The position numbers were made by a program, and so were the translations under genes. Shown one piece after another: positions 1 through 11,381 of a stretch of DNA of 64,000 bases. The notes beneath the pieces were generated by a model. The model saw only the letters and a program-made list of their open reading frames with translations, made no database searches and had not been told where the DNA came from. The stretch is from Clonostachys chloroleuca (Eukaryota > Ascomycota > Sordariomycetes > Hypocreales > Bionectriaceae), in the NCBI GenBank assembly GCA_037952775.1, contig JBANAY010000003.1, forward strand, positions 19,220,001-19,284,000. Direction: 5' to 3'. The number at the start of each line of letters is the position of its first letter. Position 1 is the stretch's first letter.

Positions 1-2755
1 GAAGGCAATCAATCGGTTGGGACTGGTATCGCTGTCTGTCAACAGCGCCCAGGAAGGGATAGGATTTGTATCATTGCTTGTCTTGTTGCTGGGCGATGGC
101 ACCATTTGGGATTGGAATTGGGAGGTCACTCGCATTCGGCGTCTGATACCATCCGGACGGCTATCGGAAGGGCAGATATGGTTCCTGACAGGCTGCGCCG
201 CGCCCGTCACAACGATATGCCACGGATCCAGGCCCCACTACTTGCATAGAGTGAATCCCTGGGCGCTGCCCACCGCCCTGTAGTCGCCTGTAAGGGTCAG
301 TCCCTAGCTGCTAGATACAGCGCAGGGGACTTATCACGTCAGCGGGGCTCGCTGCCCCAATCTATCAATGTTTTTCCTCCACTGTGCCCATTCTGCTGGG
401 AGCACACGCCCAAACGGGCACCTGAGATTGTCCTCGAAACCATCGTCTCTGGCGCTGCAACTGCCGAGCCATCGATCACATCATGGTCAGGGGCTGGCCG
501 GCAGGCAGCGTTTACAGTTTATTGACACTCCCTGGGGTTTTGGTGTCATTGGGCGCTAAGAAGGTGCCATGCCATGGACCAGCATTCAGATTACCCAGCG
601 TCGATTCAGGTGCTAACGTGGACAGACCGCTTATCTTTGAGCCTGCCTCGAAAACGTGCATGTGTGAAATTATGGCGTTATCGATGCCCGGATCGACCCC
701 GACGAACCGGCGACGGCGCTTGGCCTTCTGGGGTACATGGCAGGGCCTTCTCGGAGACATGATTGATCTTACAAGTACCCACTGGCCACCCATTGTTTAG
801 GCTTACAGTGCAACGCCCCGTTTGGCCCTCTGCGCACCCGTTATGGATAGAGCACATATGCAGGTCAGGGAACTAGAAAATGATAAAACTTGCTTATTGT
901 GCGGTGCACAGGAAAAACTCTGTCGAAGAGTGACCAAAAGACCGGTAAAAGCAAACCTTGGCCCGTCAGCTGGACATTTGTTCCTCGCCGTCGTAAAATT
1001 ACCGCCAAGCGTCCAAAGCCGCGTCCGCCACCCCGAGGCAATCGGAAATAGCTTCTCATCGGCTGCCGCCAGATCATTACGTACTAAAGCAGCCCTATCC
1101 TCTCAGTGACCTGTGGTCTTGCGCCATAGCTGGGGGCTCGACAAGGCTCCGATACCCAGCCGACCCTTCCGAGGCACGCGGTCGGCTGGTCACCTAATAG
1201 CGCTTGTCGCCTCCCTAGCCTTGATCTTCTAACACTGCACAAGTCTGGCGCCATGTTCTGGAACAAACCAGCATTTTTATTACTCGGAATTTATGAACCC
1301 TGACTCAGAAGCCAAAGCACATCATCAAGCCCCGACGGCGACCCAATGACAGTCTCCGTTATGGCCTCGTGACCCGCACTATTTTCTTATTCCTAGATTT
1401 TCTTTTGGGGAGCAGTGGGCCCTTGCATTGTCTTCCCGTAGACTAATTACGGCTTCTTCTCTCCCTTCACAAGTCGCAGCCAATGGCTCTCGCAAACCTA
1501 CATGATTTGACGTAGCCACGGCGCACATTCGTGCCAGTAGCGCCGGGTGTAGGTTAGTCAGCTCGTGCAAAGGGGAAGCCAGGCAAACAGACCCCTGTCT
1601 ATCCTCAAACAACCTCGGAGCCTTGTTGATCTGTGCATCTTTGTTATCTCAAACAACAGCGACGCCTGCTGTTTCTGGCAGATTCCTCGACGTCTCACTC
1701 CTTTCCAACAACCCCATGCTATCAATGAAATCAATCTCAAAAGGTCCTCCACGCGGGGAAGGCAAAATCCTGCCCCGGCAGCTTACAAATGGCACATGAG
1801 AAAATCGGTCTGCGGTTTCAAAATGCCTGTGCGAGCTCACCATTTGCGTATGCTATGGCGAATCCAGACGTGTAAGGATCTGGCTGCCACGACTTGCAAG
1901 CTGATAAGTCGGTCGCGGCGAGCTAAATGTCACCGGGTGCGCCGGATCAGAACTTTGTTGGCCAAGGTCTTGGATTGCACCTTGAAAGGCAATTAATAGG
2001 TGCTCCTCTGCTCCTCCACTCAGCCAGCTCGATCGAAAAAGCCGCCGAGATATGAACGACGAGGGTTTAAGCCACCCCTTGGTGTCGATGTCGATGACGA
2101 ACATGAGTCTATCTGCTAGTCAGCAACCGTCACCGCTGATTCTTAGCCTTCGCCTATGTGAATGACAGCCGCCACCAAGCCCAGGTGCAAGGAAGTCCTG
2201 TCCTGATGGAGAATTGTGCAATTTCTCGGTTTCCTGGTCTGCCTCCTTGAAATATCCCGATATTCCCAACATGTGAGTGAAAGAATGCGGATGGTGTTTA
2301 GAGGTTTTTTTTATCCTCTGCATGCTGCGTGGTGGATTAATGCGATCCACCAAGCACCTTGGTCCCTCTTCTCAATGATCCGGCTATTTTGCATAATTAT
2401 CTGCTACGTGATTGCATTAGATCGATTCGTCCTAATAATGACACGGAGATCGGGGGTTCTCTTCTTCCTTTATCTGCTTTTGCGCTTGAGAGCATCTTAG
2501 CTGATTGAATTGTCTGGGACCATGGATGAATGATTCATCACTGGATGATTCGATACCGTCATAGATGCCATGAAGATAGCCAACAGACGAGATAGAGGAC
2601 GAACTTGGACTTTCCCAGGGCTTGCTGAGAAATATAAAGTCTGTTGGAATTTCCGCCATTGAGAAGAAGTTCATACCATATCCAAGAGTTTCTTTTCAAT
2701 CCAATACCCTAGTGATCTGTATTATCGAAGTGATAAATTTCAGCAAACCGCAATA
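1..2755. other. Non-coding stretch, no supportable gene
   Basis: Only short overlapping open frames occur on both strands (the longest is about 143 codons at 1565-1996). None has a recognisable domain, a codon pattern like the neighbouring genes, or splice sites that would extend it. No tandem repeat or transposase-like reading frame was seen. The last few hundred bases are presumably the promoter of the small gene starting at 2756. Confidence 0.5.
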
Positions 2756-3144
2756 ATGTCGTCCGAGAACCTTCAAGATGCCCCTACGGGTGAATTCCAA
2801 GACGACTCTTACGTCTCTCGCCCAGGAACTAAGGGCGAAAACATCGGTGTCCAAGCCGACTCTGATCCCGTGGAGGACCCGATTGATGCTGAGGTTGCAG
2901 ACACCGACGAGCAGCTTGGTAAGTTCCCAAATCAAACAAGTTGCGAACCAACTTTGCCACCCGGTATATATAACTAATCCGTAAATCATTCCCCTTAGAA
3001 CGGGATGATGCCGAGGCCATTGACAAAGACAACATTTTGAAGGGTGGTCGAACCAGAAATGCCGGAAAGCCAAGTGGCACATACGCCGAACCAGGAGATG
3101 AGGAGGGTCTTCCCTCCAATGATGGCACAAGCTCAGCCAATTAG
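2756..3144 (+). CDS. Small acidic CHZ-type (histone chaperone domain-like) protein
   Basis: Two exons, 2756-2918 and 2999-3144, give 102 residues. The 80-nt intron has GTAAGT at its start, a taactaat branch region and TTAG at its end. The product is hydrophilic and acidic. Its C-terminal half carries a run of the form DxxLExDDxEAIDKDNILKGGRTR followed by GTYxEPGDEEGLP. This resembles the CHZ motif of Chz1, which chaperones H2A.Z-H2B dimers (AIDxxNIL.GGRTR against the EID.SNII.GRRTR pattern). Small proteins of this shape are widespread in ascomycetes and are annotated as histone chaperone domain proteins. It is much shorter than yeast Chz1, so a true chaperone role is inference; a stress-induced hydrophilic protein is the alternative. 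The start is the first ATG of the frame and is preceded by CAATA. Confidence 0.82.
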
Positions 3145-3751
3145 AACCAATTCGGAGCGGGAGGCTGGAAGCTTGTGTCAAACTAGGGGTATAGCGGGCG
3201 AACGTCCAGATCGGTGTTTGTGAGACTATGCAGCAGAGATACTGGTAATCAATAAATCATACGATGCTTCCATTTACCTCTTCAGTCACGAGGTGACGCA
3301 TCGCTGAGACAAATATGTGGATCTATTCAATGTCCGAGGAACACCGTCGTTAACAAGATATTCCTTTTCAAAATGATAAGTCGATGTGATACAAAACCAA
3401 CACCAGGCGGGAATGCTAGATCGGCACCATATGACGGTATCAAACCTATCAGTAAATCAAATATTATCCAGGCGGCGAAAAGCCTCCAGTAATTTCGCTG
3501 GCGCGAACCAGCGAGCCCCAAAGCCTATCAGCCGGCTAGGGACCACGATGTCTCACTCGGCGACGTCGTCCATACCTAAGGATGGCAGCCAGTATGATGC
3601 CTAGGGCTCGCCACGAACACGTTGGTTGCGCCTCCTCAGCATTTCTGCTCTGGAACTTTCTTCTCTTCTTCTTACTGCAAAAGACTGCTCAACTCTGTTG
3701 TTCGCTGGGTGGACGAGGTGATACTGTTGCTCGAAAGTTGCCCAAATCATT
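3145..3751. other. Intergenic region
   Basis: No convincing gene. A short open frame at 3386-3604 looks random. A pyrimidine-rich stretch at about 3657-3678, just before the next start codon, is typical of fungal core promoters or 5' leaders. Confidence 0.5.
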
Positions 3752-4533
3752 ATGAACAACCCCCAAGGGCCGCCACAGCATTACCCCAGCAGCCACGAGT
3801 CAACGCATGAAATTTACCGAACACCAAATTTCAGTCGCAACGAAAGTCCACGATATCGCCCTCCAGCTTACGGAGCTGGGCGGTCTCCGCCTTTGTATCA
3901 CGAGGGCACGAAAGACGTCGAAAAGGCGAAAGCTAAAGCCAGAAAGACAGCATATCTCCGACTCGCCGGCTCTTTCTTGATCGTGGTCATCATTGCTCTC
4001 ATCATTGCCGGGGTTATCGGCAAGATAGTCATAACGAAGAGAAACGACCAAGAATCCAATGACCAGTAGGTGCTCTGTTCACATGAAGTTGCAGCACGAC
4101 TGTGACTTGCAAGCAAACTGACATTGCGCAAAGGAATAACACGACATCAACTGAAACGGTGTCTGCAACCACTCACGCAGACCACATGATGGCATTTTCT
4201 CCGACGCCTTTGATCTCAGTCACGCCAACGACGCTCATCCGCAGTACACCTACCACGAGCTGCAGGAGGAATGATGCAACACCAAGGGCAGGTGTTTTGG
4301 AAACACAACCTCCTTGCGACATCGTCTTCTTCAACGACGATGGTCATGCCAGGGACGCTCAGCTCATCGAAGTTTCGACCCGTCGCTTTGAAGGATGTTT
4401 GATATCGCAGGCATCCTACATGGGGCCTGACGGGACACTGCGATTCCGCTGCTCGGCATCTTGTCGACGTACGAGACTTGATAGAGAACCAGCGAGAGCC
4501 GAGGTCGCTGATGACTGGGGCAGCTGCGGTTAG
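3752..4533 (+). CDS. Single-pass membrane protein with Pro/Tyr-rich N-terminus, unknown function
   Basis: Proposed exons 3752-4065 and 4134-4533 give about 237 residues. The 5' site is GTAGGT and the 3' site AAAG follows a ctgac branch point. Without the splice the frame ends after residue 105. The order is: a Pro/Tyr/Ser-rich, probably cytosolic segment (residues 1-50); a basic Lys/Ala stretch; one strong transmembrane helix (about residues 70-92, rich in Ile/Val/Leu, GVIGKIV at its end); a Ser/Thr-rich stretch; then a Cys-containing C-terminal part. This topology resembles small fungal wall-sensor-like proteins with a mucin-like outer segment, but no WSC domain is visible. Function unknown. 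The 3' splice site is weak, so the second half is less certain than the first. Confidence 0.6.
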
Positions 4534-4886
4534 GTAGCGAACACCTGGATGGGTTTGAAGTGAAACTGACTAAGATCTCGGATCGATTTCTTCAAGTTAA
4601 AACGGAAATAGAAGACACCCTGGGGAAATAGAGTGGCCAGGTGCAAATTTGTATTTTAGTAATAACATGAAAGGAAATCTAGTTGCACCGATGACTTTCA
4701 ATCAGAAAGGCAGGTGGCGGTTTAGGGTAGGTAGCTAATTGCTCGGGGACGGATCGAGCCTGGCTCCACTTTGTATCAGTTTCCTGCGTATCAAATCGCA
4801 TCAAAAACCTTCTGCATTGAAGTTTTCCCATATTGAATTCCGCCGGCAGCAATCGCCTCTTCTCCAACTCTCTGTGCGATGAAAAT
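4534..4886. other. Intergenic region, PUS1 promoter side
   Basis: Nothing recognisable apart from 3' sequence of the upstream gene and the leader of PUS1. An in-frame ATG at 4833 would add 18 residues to PUS1, but the start at 4887 gives the more usual MADS-type N-terminus. Confidence 0.45.
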
Positions 4887-6870
4887 ATGGCAGACTCTAA
4901 CGCAGCTTCTGCCTCCAGCACTCAAAGCATGGGTGCGCCCAGCGGCGGCTCGAAGGACAACTCAGCTTCTGGTTCCTCGAGCAGAGCTTTCAAGAATCCT
5001 AGGCAAAGTGGCCGCAAGCGAGGCAAAGGCGGCAAGCAGACTGGGCGCGCAGATTTCGAGTAAGTTGCTTGTCCGATGCCCATGTTCTCTTATACATGGG
5101 TCTTTTCGTCCCACCTCTTTCTTTTGCTTCGCTCGCCCCTCATTTCACTGGCTCTCGCTTATAAGCTTCTTTGCCAACGCGACTTACCAGATCCTAGGCG
5201 CATGAAGGAGAACAACAAGCGAGAAGGCGGAAGCGGCGATTGGCGTGACTTTAAGCGTCGCAAGGTCAACGGTGGTGAGGATGGGAACAGCAAGAACCCA
5301 TTCTCCAAGGAAGAGATCGAGGCGGAGCAGAAGCGCCCGAAGCGCAAGGTTGCTGTCATGGTTGGATACTCGGGCACTGGTTACAGGGGCATGCAAATCA
5401 ACGGCGACGAGCCCACGATCGAAAGAGACCTTTTCCGAGCCTTCATTGCCGCGGGCGCAATTTCCAAAGCCAATGCCGATGATCACAGAAAGTCGAGCCT
5501 CATTCGATGCGCGCGAACCGACAAGGGAGTCCACGCTGCTGGCAATATTATCAGCTTGAAGCTCATCATCGAGGACGAGGATATTGTGGAAAAGATCAAT
5601 GATGCCCTTCCTGAGCAGATCCGCATCTGGGGCATACAGAGGACCAACAACAGCTTCAACTGTTACCACGAGTGCGATTCCAGATGGTATGAATACTTGA
5701 TGCCTAGCTACACGCTTCTGCCACCAAACCCAAGATCTTTCCTGGGCCAGAGTGTGCAAGAATACGCCAAGCTCCACAATGTTGAGGCCGAGCTTGAAGA
5801 GAAGTTTGCCGATGTGAAGGATTTCTGGTCTGATGTTGAGGAGAACGGTGTCAAGCCTGTACTGGAAAGACTTGACCCTGAAATCAGGGCCAAAGCGCTT
5901 GAGCGAATCAGCTCTGAGGATTTTGACTTGGTGAACGAGAAGGGCGAGTCTAAGCCAGAATCTACCGAGAACGGTGCTGCGCCAACAGAAGGGACAGACA
6001 AGGCAGCCTCCGAGGAACAGACTGCCGCCGCATCTAGCGAGGGAGCCGAGGTACCTGAGGGAAGCCTCAAGCCAAAGAAGCGTGAGCTTGGCCCTCTAGA
6101 CTACGCTCTTCGCGATATCAAGATGGCCTATGTTTCTGCTAAGCGAAAGTACCGTGTTTCCCCGGAGCGCCTGCAGCGCCTCCAGGAGATCCTGACCAAG
6201 TACGAAGGAACTCACAACTTCCACAATTTCACTGTTCAAAAAGCCTTCAGGGATCCCTCCGCGAAGCGTCATATCAAGTCATTTGTTGTCAATCCTGAAC
6301 CCATCATCATTGGCGACACAGAGTGGCTGTCTCTGAAAGTGCACGGCCAGAGCTTCATGATGCACCAGATCCGCAAGATGGTTAGTCTTGCAGTTCTCAT
6401 GGTGCGATGTGGAACCCCTCTGGACCGGGTCCGAGAGAGTTACCTGGAGCAGAAAATGGCCATTCCCAAGGTCCCGGGCCTGGGTCTTCTCCTCGAGCGC
6501 CCAGTCTTTGACATGTATAACAGGAAAGCTAAAGATTCGCTTGGCAAGGAAACTCTTGACTTTGGAAAGTATGAAGAAAGACTGGAGGCGTTCAAGAGGA
6601 AACACATCTACAACCGTATCTTCGACGTGGAAGAGAAAGAAAATGCGTAAGTTGCTCTTGCTTCTTTCTTTAATGACACAAAGCTAACGAAACTCAATCT
6701 TTAGGTTCCACTCCTTTTTCAATCAGGTTGACCAATTCAAACAGAACCACTTCTTGTGGGTAACAGCAGGAGGTATGGCGGTTGCCAAGATCGAAGGCCA
6801 AGGCCAGGCCTTAGCCGATAAGCAGCTTGGTGACGAGGATGAAGAAGATGTCGAGGGAGGCGAGGGCTAG
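4887..6870 (+). CDS. PUS1: tRNA pseudouridine synthase 1 (TruA family)
   Basis: Exons 4887-5059, 5198-6646 and 6705-6870 give 595 residues. The introns (138 and 58 nt) have GTAAGT starts and TAG ends. The enzyme isomerises uridine to pseudouridine in nuclear and cytoplasmic tRNAs and some other RNAs. The TruA-type fold begins near residue 110 with VAVMVGYSGTGYRGMQ. The catalytic aspartate is D166 in the CARTDKGVHA motif. The later QSFMMHQIRKM segment is the conserved C-terminal core. The N-terminal 60 residues are Ser/Gly- and Lys/Arg-rich (nuclear-type), a Glu/Ala/Ser-rich insertion of about 60 residues interrupts the middle (genomic 5930-6080), and the tail is acidic. All are common in fungal Pus1. 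It converges on MED22, with 208 bp between stop codons. Confidence 0.96.
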
Positions 6871-7078
6871 ATAGACTGTATAATACCCCTAAAAATCTGA
6901 TCGTTTGACTTGTTGCACCTGCTGATGAAGTAAACTATTTTTTTTTTGTCAAATTTGATGACTGAACGGGTATCTGATCGAACACTGCTTAAACAAAAAC
7001 ACACCCTCTACCAGGCCCTGAAACTGGCCGAACCGTGAACCCCCGAAACGCCTCAAATGCCATGCAAGACAGACCCTC

Positions 7079-7756
7079 TCAAGCCCTTACCTGCCCGGGA
7101 GTCTCAGTCGTAGGAGCAGGCGCAGCACCAGGTGCCGCCGAAGCGTTGGCCCCCGTGGGAGGGGCGCCGGGCACGGGCTCGTCAGTCAGCGGCTCCCACG
7201 TGCCGCCGTACTTCTCCGCCAGGCCCTTCATGCCCGAGGCCTCTACCTCGCCTAGCAGGGCGGCGACCTTGGCGACGTTGCTCTCGATCTGCTCATCCTT
7301 GGCCTCGTGTCCTGGGTCTTTGCCGAGGGCACCGAAGACCCAGAGCTCCTTCATCTTGCGGGACAGAGCGAGGAGCTCCTTTACTGACGAGTACTGGGTT
7401 CCGTAAGTTAGGATTCTCAAAAGAGGTTGATGAAAGGGATGGCTTCAGGTATGGAAAGGGAGAGGATGGGGAGGGGGGATATTACTAGTCCGTCGAATTC
7501 CATCTTCATGGAAATTCCAGTGATGGCCATGGCCTCTGGTTTCTCATTGATGCGCTCACCTTCGGATTGAATGGTGGCGAGCATCATGAGGGTTCTGTAG
7601 CGGGTGAGGATATCAGCTACTAGACGCTCATGGATGTCTGTTGAGTTTAGCATGCTACGGAATTTCTTGAAGGACCGGCGACGGACGAAGGAAAGGGTAC
7701 TCGAGCAGAGTGCACATACCCATGAGATTGGAAGAGGCGGGTTGCGACCGATCCAT
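7079..7756 (-). CDS. MED22: Mediator of RNA polymerase II transcription subunit 22
   Basis: Exons on the minus strand are 7756-7720, 7637-7486 and 7393-7079, giving 167 residues. The first exon codes for only 12 residues and joins as ATG-G|AC. Med22 (Surf5 family) belongs to the Mediator head module, where it pairs with Med11. The family core is visible as a helical segment with ILTRYRTLMMLA, then SVKELLALSRKMKELWVFGAL, then a Gly/Ala/Pro-rich tail. The introns (82 and 92 nt) have GTATGT and GTAATA starts and CAG ends. A perfect GTAAGG 5' splice site sits four codons before the stop, so an extra short 3' exon is possible. Length is normal for the fungal family. Confidence 0.9.
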
Positions 7757-8392
7757 TTTGAAAGGGGTACGCGTGTGCGCGGATGGTGTCTTGGTTAGAA
7801 GAGGTTGAAGATTTGGCCGTTACGCTACCTTGAGCAATCTCTCTAAGCTTGGCGATTTGGCCAGGGCGGGCTCCTTCGGCTGTCTGAAGTTTTGTCTTGG
7901 CGTGCATTGAGCACTGAGCGCGGGGGCGGGGCAGAGCTTGAGGCAAGTCGCAGCTTGGCAGCATGAAAAAATTAGGAGCTCTTCTTGAAACACAGAAAAG
8001 ATTGAATTTGATTTGAGACGGATTGTCACACGAGGCACCATGTAGCAGAAGTGTGAAACTCATACTGTGCAGTTTGTGGCCCACTGGAGTGGCTGAATGG
8101 CCAGCTTTTCCTCCTCACGTTACACCCGCATTTTGAGATATTGAGGACCGGATGCCTCTTGTATTTAACTTGACCCAGATTCCCATAGCTGTATTATCAA
8201 ATCAATCTAATTTAAATATCCTGTTCTAAATGTCCCATATGTCCCATAACGCCTTGAAATAGAGGTCCCAGTTACCCGCCGCGCAACTTTTTTGCGCTGA
8301 TTTTCCACCAAGTGTATTTCCGTTGTATGTGAGTGTGATTCAGATTCTGCGACGATAAGAGGAAATCGTCCAAGGCACCGTCAGTTCACCTC
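7757..8392. other. Intergenic region between MED22 and the DUF3431 gene
   Basis: Contains the MED22 promoter side (MED22 is read leftwards) and the 3' end of the next gene. AT-rich near 8190-8240. Nothing else recognisable; the minus-strand frame at 7647-8084 has no family features. Confidence 0.45.
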
Positions 8393-9617
8393 TCAGGGAG
8401 GCCCATGCCAATTCCTGTCTTCCTTGTTCCAGCCAATCATTGGCCAGCCCTGCGGCAGAGTCGAGAAGGGTGGGAGGTAGTACTGGCCCTCGCACTCGTC
8501 CTGCTCGCAGTCGAGGTCGCAAAGACCATACAAGCGGCAATAACATTGACCGGCGGCGGGGCAATGAACTGCCTTTTTGCCAAAAATCACTGCAATTTCA
8601 AGTTAGCAACTTGAGATAAGATAAGAGAGCATGATGCAAAGGAGGTAGAAGAAAGCCTCTGGGTAGGTAGACTGAGTGGGGAGGTATTCACGTACTGTGC
8701 CAGGAGTATTCGAGCACGCGCCCGCTGATATCGTCCCCAAGCGGCGACGTAACGAGCCAGTCTCGATATCGTTCATAATCAGCCTTGGGTCGCTTCCATA
8801 TCGTTTCACGCCGCACAGCGAATTGGGAGCAGCATGTGACACCAATGGCCTCTGGGACAGGGAACTCGGGGAAGAGCTCCTCGTATGCCCTTTTGTATGC
8901 TCGCTTTGCATGGACGGGCTCTCCTTTCTTTCCCGGTACGTCGTCCTTGATGGGATGGATCTCGACCGGGCAACCAAGGACCCACACGCATCGCAGGTTG
9001 GCATACCCTTGCTCCTTGAGATAGTCGAAGCGCAGGCGCTGGAGGAGAGGGAGGGCGTCGTAGTCGACGTTATCGTTGTGCCATTGGAACCGCTCGGCGT
9101 GGTGGAAGATAATGTTTCCGGGTAATGAGTCGTATCGATCAATGATGTATCTGGCGGGTGAAGATAATGGTTAGTTAGTGTCTTGGTGTGGGTGGGTTGA
9201 TCGTCCAGGGGCGATGGGAACGTACGTAAGGAACACCATGGCCTCTCTCCCCTTATTCACGGGCACAGTCAGAGCGGCCGTGGGATCATCGACGACGTAG
9301 ATGTTCTTTTTCCAATCCAGGAGATAATCGTACAGCCAGGTCGTGTTCTCCTTCGTCATACTGGCGACAACCATTTCGACGTCATTTTCGGTCGATTTTT
9401 TAGGGTTCGACTCGGCTTCGGGGCGTGAAGGCGTTTCGGGCCGTGCTGGAGTCTCTGGGCGTGCTTCTGGGCGTGTTTCGGGGCGCGATGCGGTCTTGAG
9501 ATTGGGATTGTTATTCTCGGGAGGGAAGATGGTCTCGCCGTAGAAGACCCAGACAAAGAGGACGACGCAGAACAGGGCAATCAGGTTGGTGCGCTGCCGT
9601 GAGCGCCAGGTCGCCAT
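8393..9617 (-). CDS. DUF3431 domain type II membrane protein
   Basis: Exons 9617-9226, 9150-8696 and 8589-8393 on the minus strand give 347 residues. The introns (75 and 106 nt) have GTACGT starts and CAG ends, the second with a GCTAAC branch point. Residues 1-11 are basic and are followed by one membrane helix (LIALFCVVLFVWVFYG), so this is probably a Golgi or plasma-membrane type II protein. A low-complexity stalk of repeated RPE(T/A) units (about residues 45-70) links it to the DUF3431 domain, which has the pattern VVASMxxENTxWL, VFLTYIIDRYDSLPGNIIFHHA and GV.CCSQFAV. The C-terminal Cys-rich segment (CDLDCEQDECEGQYY) is also typical. The family is widespread in fungi, its biochemical role is unknown, and a link to glycosylation is only suggested by topology. 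Confidence 0.9.
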
Positions 9618-10358
9618 GGTCGGTGGGTTTGCCTGCCCAGGCGGGATTTGGGCAGGAGCTTAGTTGTCGGGAGATTGATGTCTAAGAAACCAAAGGAAAG
9701 ACCAAAAAGGAAAAGAGGGAAAAAAAAAAAAAGGAGGCTACCGTTGTTGACGAAAAAAGGGTTGAAGCTGTCGTCGTCATTCAATCTATCGGATCCCTAT
9801 TCGATAGCTGTATCGATAGCTGTGCCGATTAGCGCCAATTGGCACGCACGCCAAGCTTTCAGGGAGTCTCGGGAAGCGCAGGGCTCAAAAAGATAGTACG
9901 TAGGCCCTTACGTGGATGATGGGAAGCGGTCCACTGCACCACCATCCCTGTGTCTCGGTTTCAGCCAAGAATGGGATCACCGGCACTTGGAATTGACAAG
10001 GTAAGGTGGTAGGCACGGCACGATGCAACGGTTCACAACGAGACATCCAATCTGGCACCACCACGCTGTGTCGACTATCTACCCCTCGTTAGGTAAGCCC
10101 ACACGAACTGGTGACACAACAGGTCTGGGCTCGTTCTCGGCGATCGGAATGTGGAACCACTATCCGTACACCATTTGAAAATCCTGGCATTGGCCAATAC
10201 ATTTCCCTGGTGTACGTATCTCAAACCTGGCTGATACGCTGTGGTGTGGGTAGTGGTATCCTATACGTAGGTATGTACGCTGTCCTCTCCCATCTGCACC
10301 CTCAGCTCCTACGTTGGCATTGACTGATTCATTTATCGAGACTAGGAGCAACTGCAAT
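9618..10358. other. Intergenic region with A-rich tract and a short tandem repeat
   Basis: An A-rich run (about 9719-9733) lies about 100 bp upstream of the DUF3431 start. Around 9799-9824 a 12-bp unit TCGATAGCTGTR occurs twice in tandem. The rest holds nothing recognisable. Confidence 0.45.
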
Positions 10359-11381
10359 TCAATTCGTAGACTGAGTTTCGAAGTAAAAAGGAGAATAATC
10401 GAAGCCAGGCTGGAAAATTCCGTTACTGGCGCAGCCTAATTCCCCAGCCCCGTTGACAAAAGTCCAACTGGACTCTGCTTCTTGGCATGAGTTTTGGTTG
10501 GAAACCTGAAGAGATCCTGGGCCACTTATAGACAACCAGCTACCTTGATCCCCAGCATTGGAAATATCGGAGAGCCCTGACGCATCCAAACCCCAGGTTT
10601 CGCTGAACTCAGTCAACGATGACACAGAGTCAGACAGACTGGGGCATTCAACGAGACTGCTCATATCAACCAGCGAAGAGTCAACCGACCTCGTCCCAAG
10701 CGTGCTTCGCTCAAACCTTTCATGCGCGACCTCAAACAGCTCGCTCATGTTATTCTGAACCGTATCGTCAGCCCTCACTCCCTTCTCCTTCAGAAACTGT
10801 TCCGTGATTTGGTTTCCTTCGTTCTTCCAGAATTCTTTTATCATCTGGACAGTTTCTTCTACCATTGTCCCGAGTAAAGGGTCGAGAGACTGTGGCTCAT
10901 CCTTGAACAGGATCCTCCAGATGTTCCTCCACTCTGCAACGGGTGTCTCTGTCCGGCCAGCTCTATGCCGCCTGAGCTCTCTCCCAGTTTCCGCAGAAAT
11001 GGCGTCTGAATCACCGGCGGCGCAAGCAGACCGGGAGTGTCTCCGGTGTATATGTTGCTTGACGTCCCGGATCCGCGTCAACTTGCGGTTCATGCAGTCC
11101 ATGTGGAAAGTTGGATGCCTTCTATAGAATGGACATGCAAAAGCACGGACTTCATGTTCATCTGTCCGTGGAGACGGAGGCCCGCCAAGAGCACGATGAC
11201 TCCTGTCAGGATCTTTTAACACATCCGCTAAATAGGAGGTTCGCTTATGCGAGACCGATGGCCGGGGGTAGGACTTCTCAATTGAAGGATCGTAGGGCTT
11301 CAATTTCTTGGGGTTCGGTCTGTGCCCAAGTGACGAACTGGGAATTTTCGACGTCCCCTGAGATGTAAGCTCTTTTCGCAT
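10359..11381 (-). CDS. Degenerate C2H2-like zinc-finger protein A (single finger module)
   Basis: A single exon gives 340 residues from the ATG at 11381; the open frame extends seven codons upstream only through a TTG and is closed there by TAA. The first 75 residues are basic and Ser/Pro-rich. The module begins at residue 83 in FACPF and has spacing C-X12-C-X13-H-X4-H, ending in HIHRRH. Downstream is the family helix region WRNIWRILFKDE, then a Ser/Asp-rich acidic C-terminal third. The second half-module (C-X2-C-X12-H-X5-C), present in its two relatives at 13339 and 15137, is missing: only one cysteine remains after HRRH. Such proteins are abundant in fungi and uncharacterised; a nucleic-acid-binding role is inference. 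It is divergent to gene B, with 1.96 kb between starts. Confidence 0.82.
   Translation of the reverse strand: MRKELTSQGTSKIPSSSLGHRPNPKKLKPYDPSIEKSYPRPSVSHKRTSYLADVLKDPDRSHRALGGPPSPRTDEHEVRAFACPFYRRHPTFHMDCMNRKLTRIRDVKQHIHRRHSRSACAAGDSDAISAETGRELRRHRAGRTETPVAEWRNIWRILFKDEPQSLDPLLGTMVEETVQMIKEFWKNEGNQITEQFLKEKGVRADDTVQNNMSELFEVAHERFERSTLGTRSVDSSLVDMSSLVECPSLSDSVSSLTEFSETWGLDASGLSDISNAGDQGSWLSISGPGSLQVSNQNSCQEAESSWTFVNGAGELGCASNGIFQPGFDYSPFYFETQSTN

Noticed and set aside
1565..1996. 143-codon open frame on the plus strand
   Set aside because: Composition is random, overlaps three antisense frames, and no splice sites or homologous motifs were found.
5184..5777. 197-codon open frame on the minus strand
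   Set aside because: Antisense shadow of PUS1.
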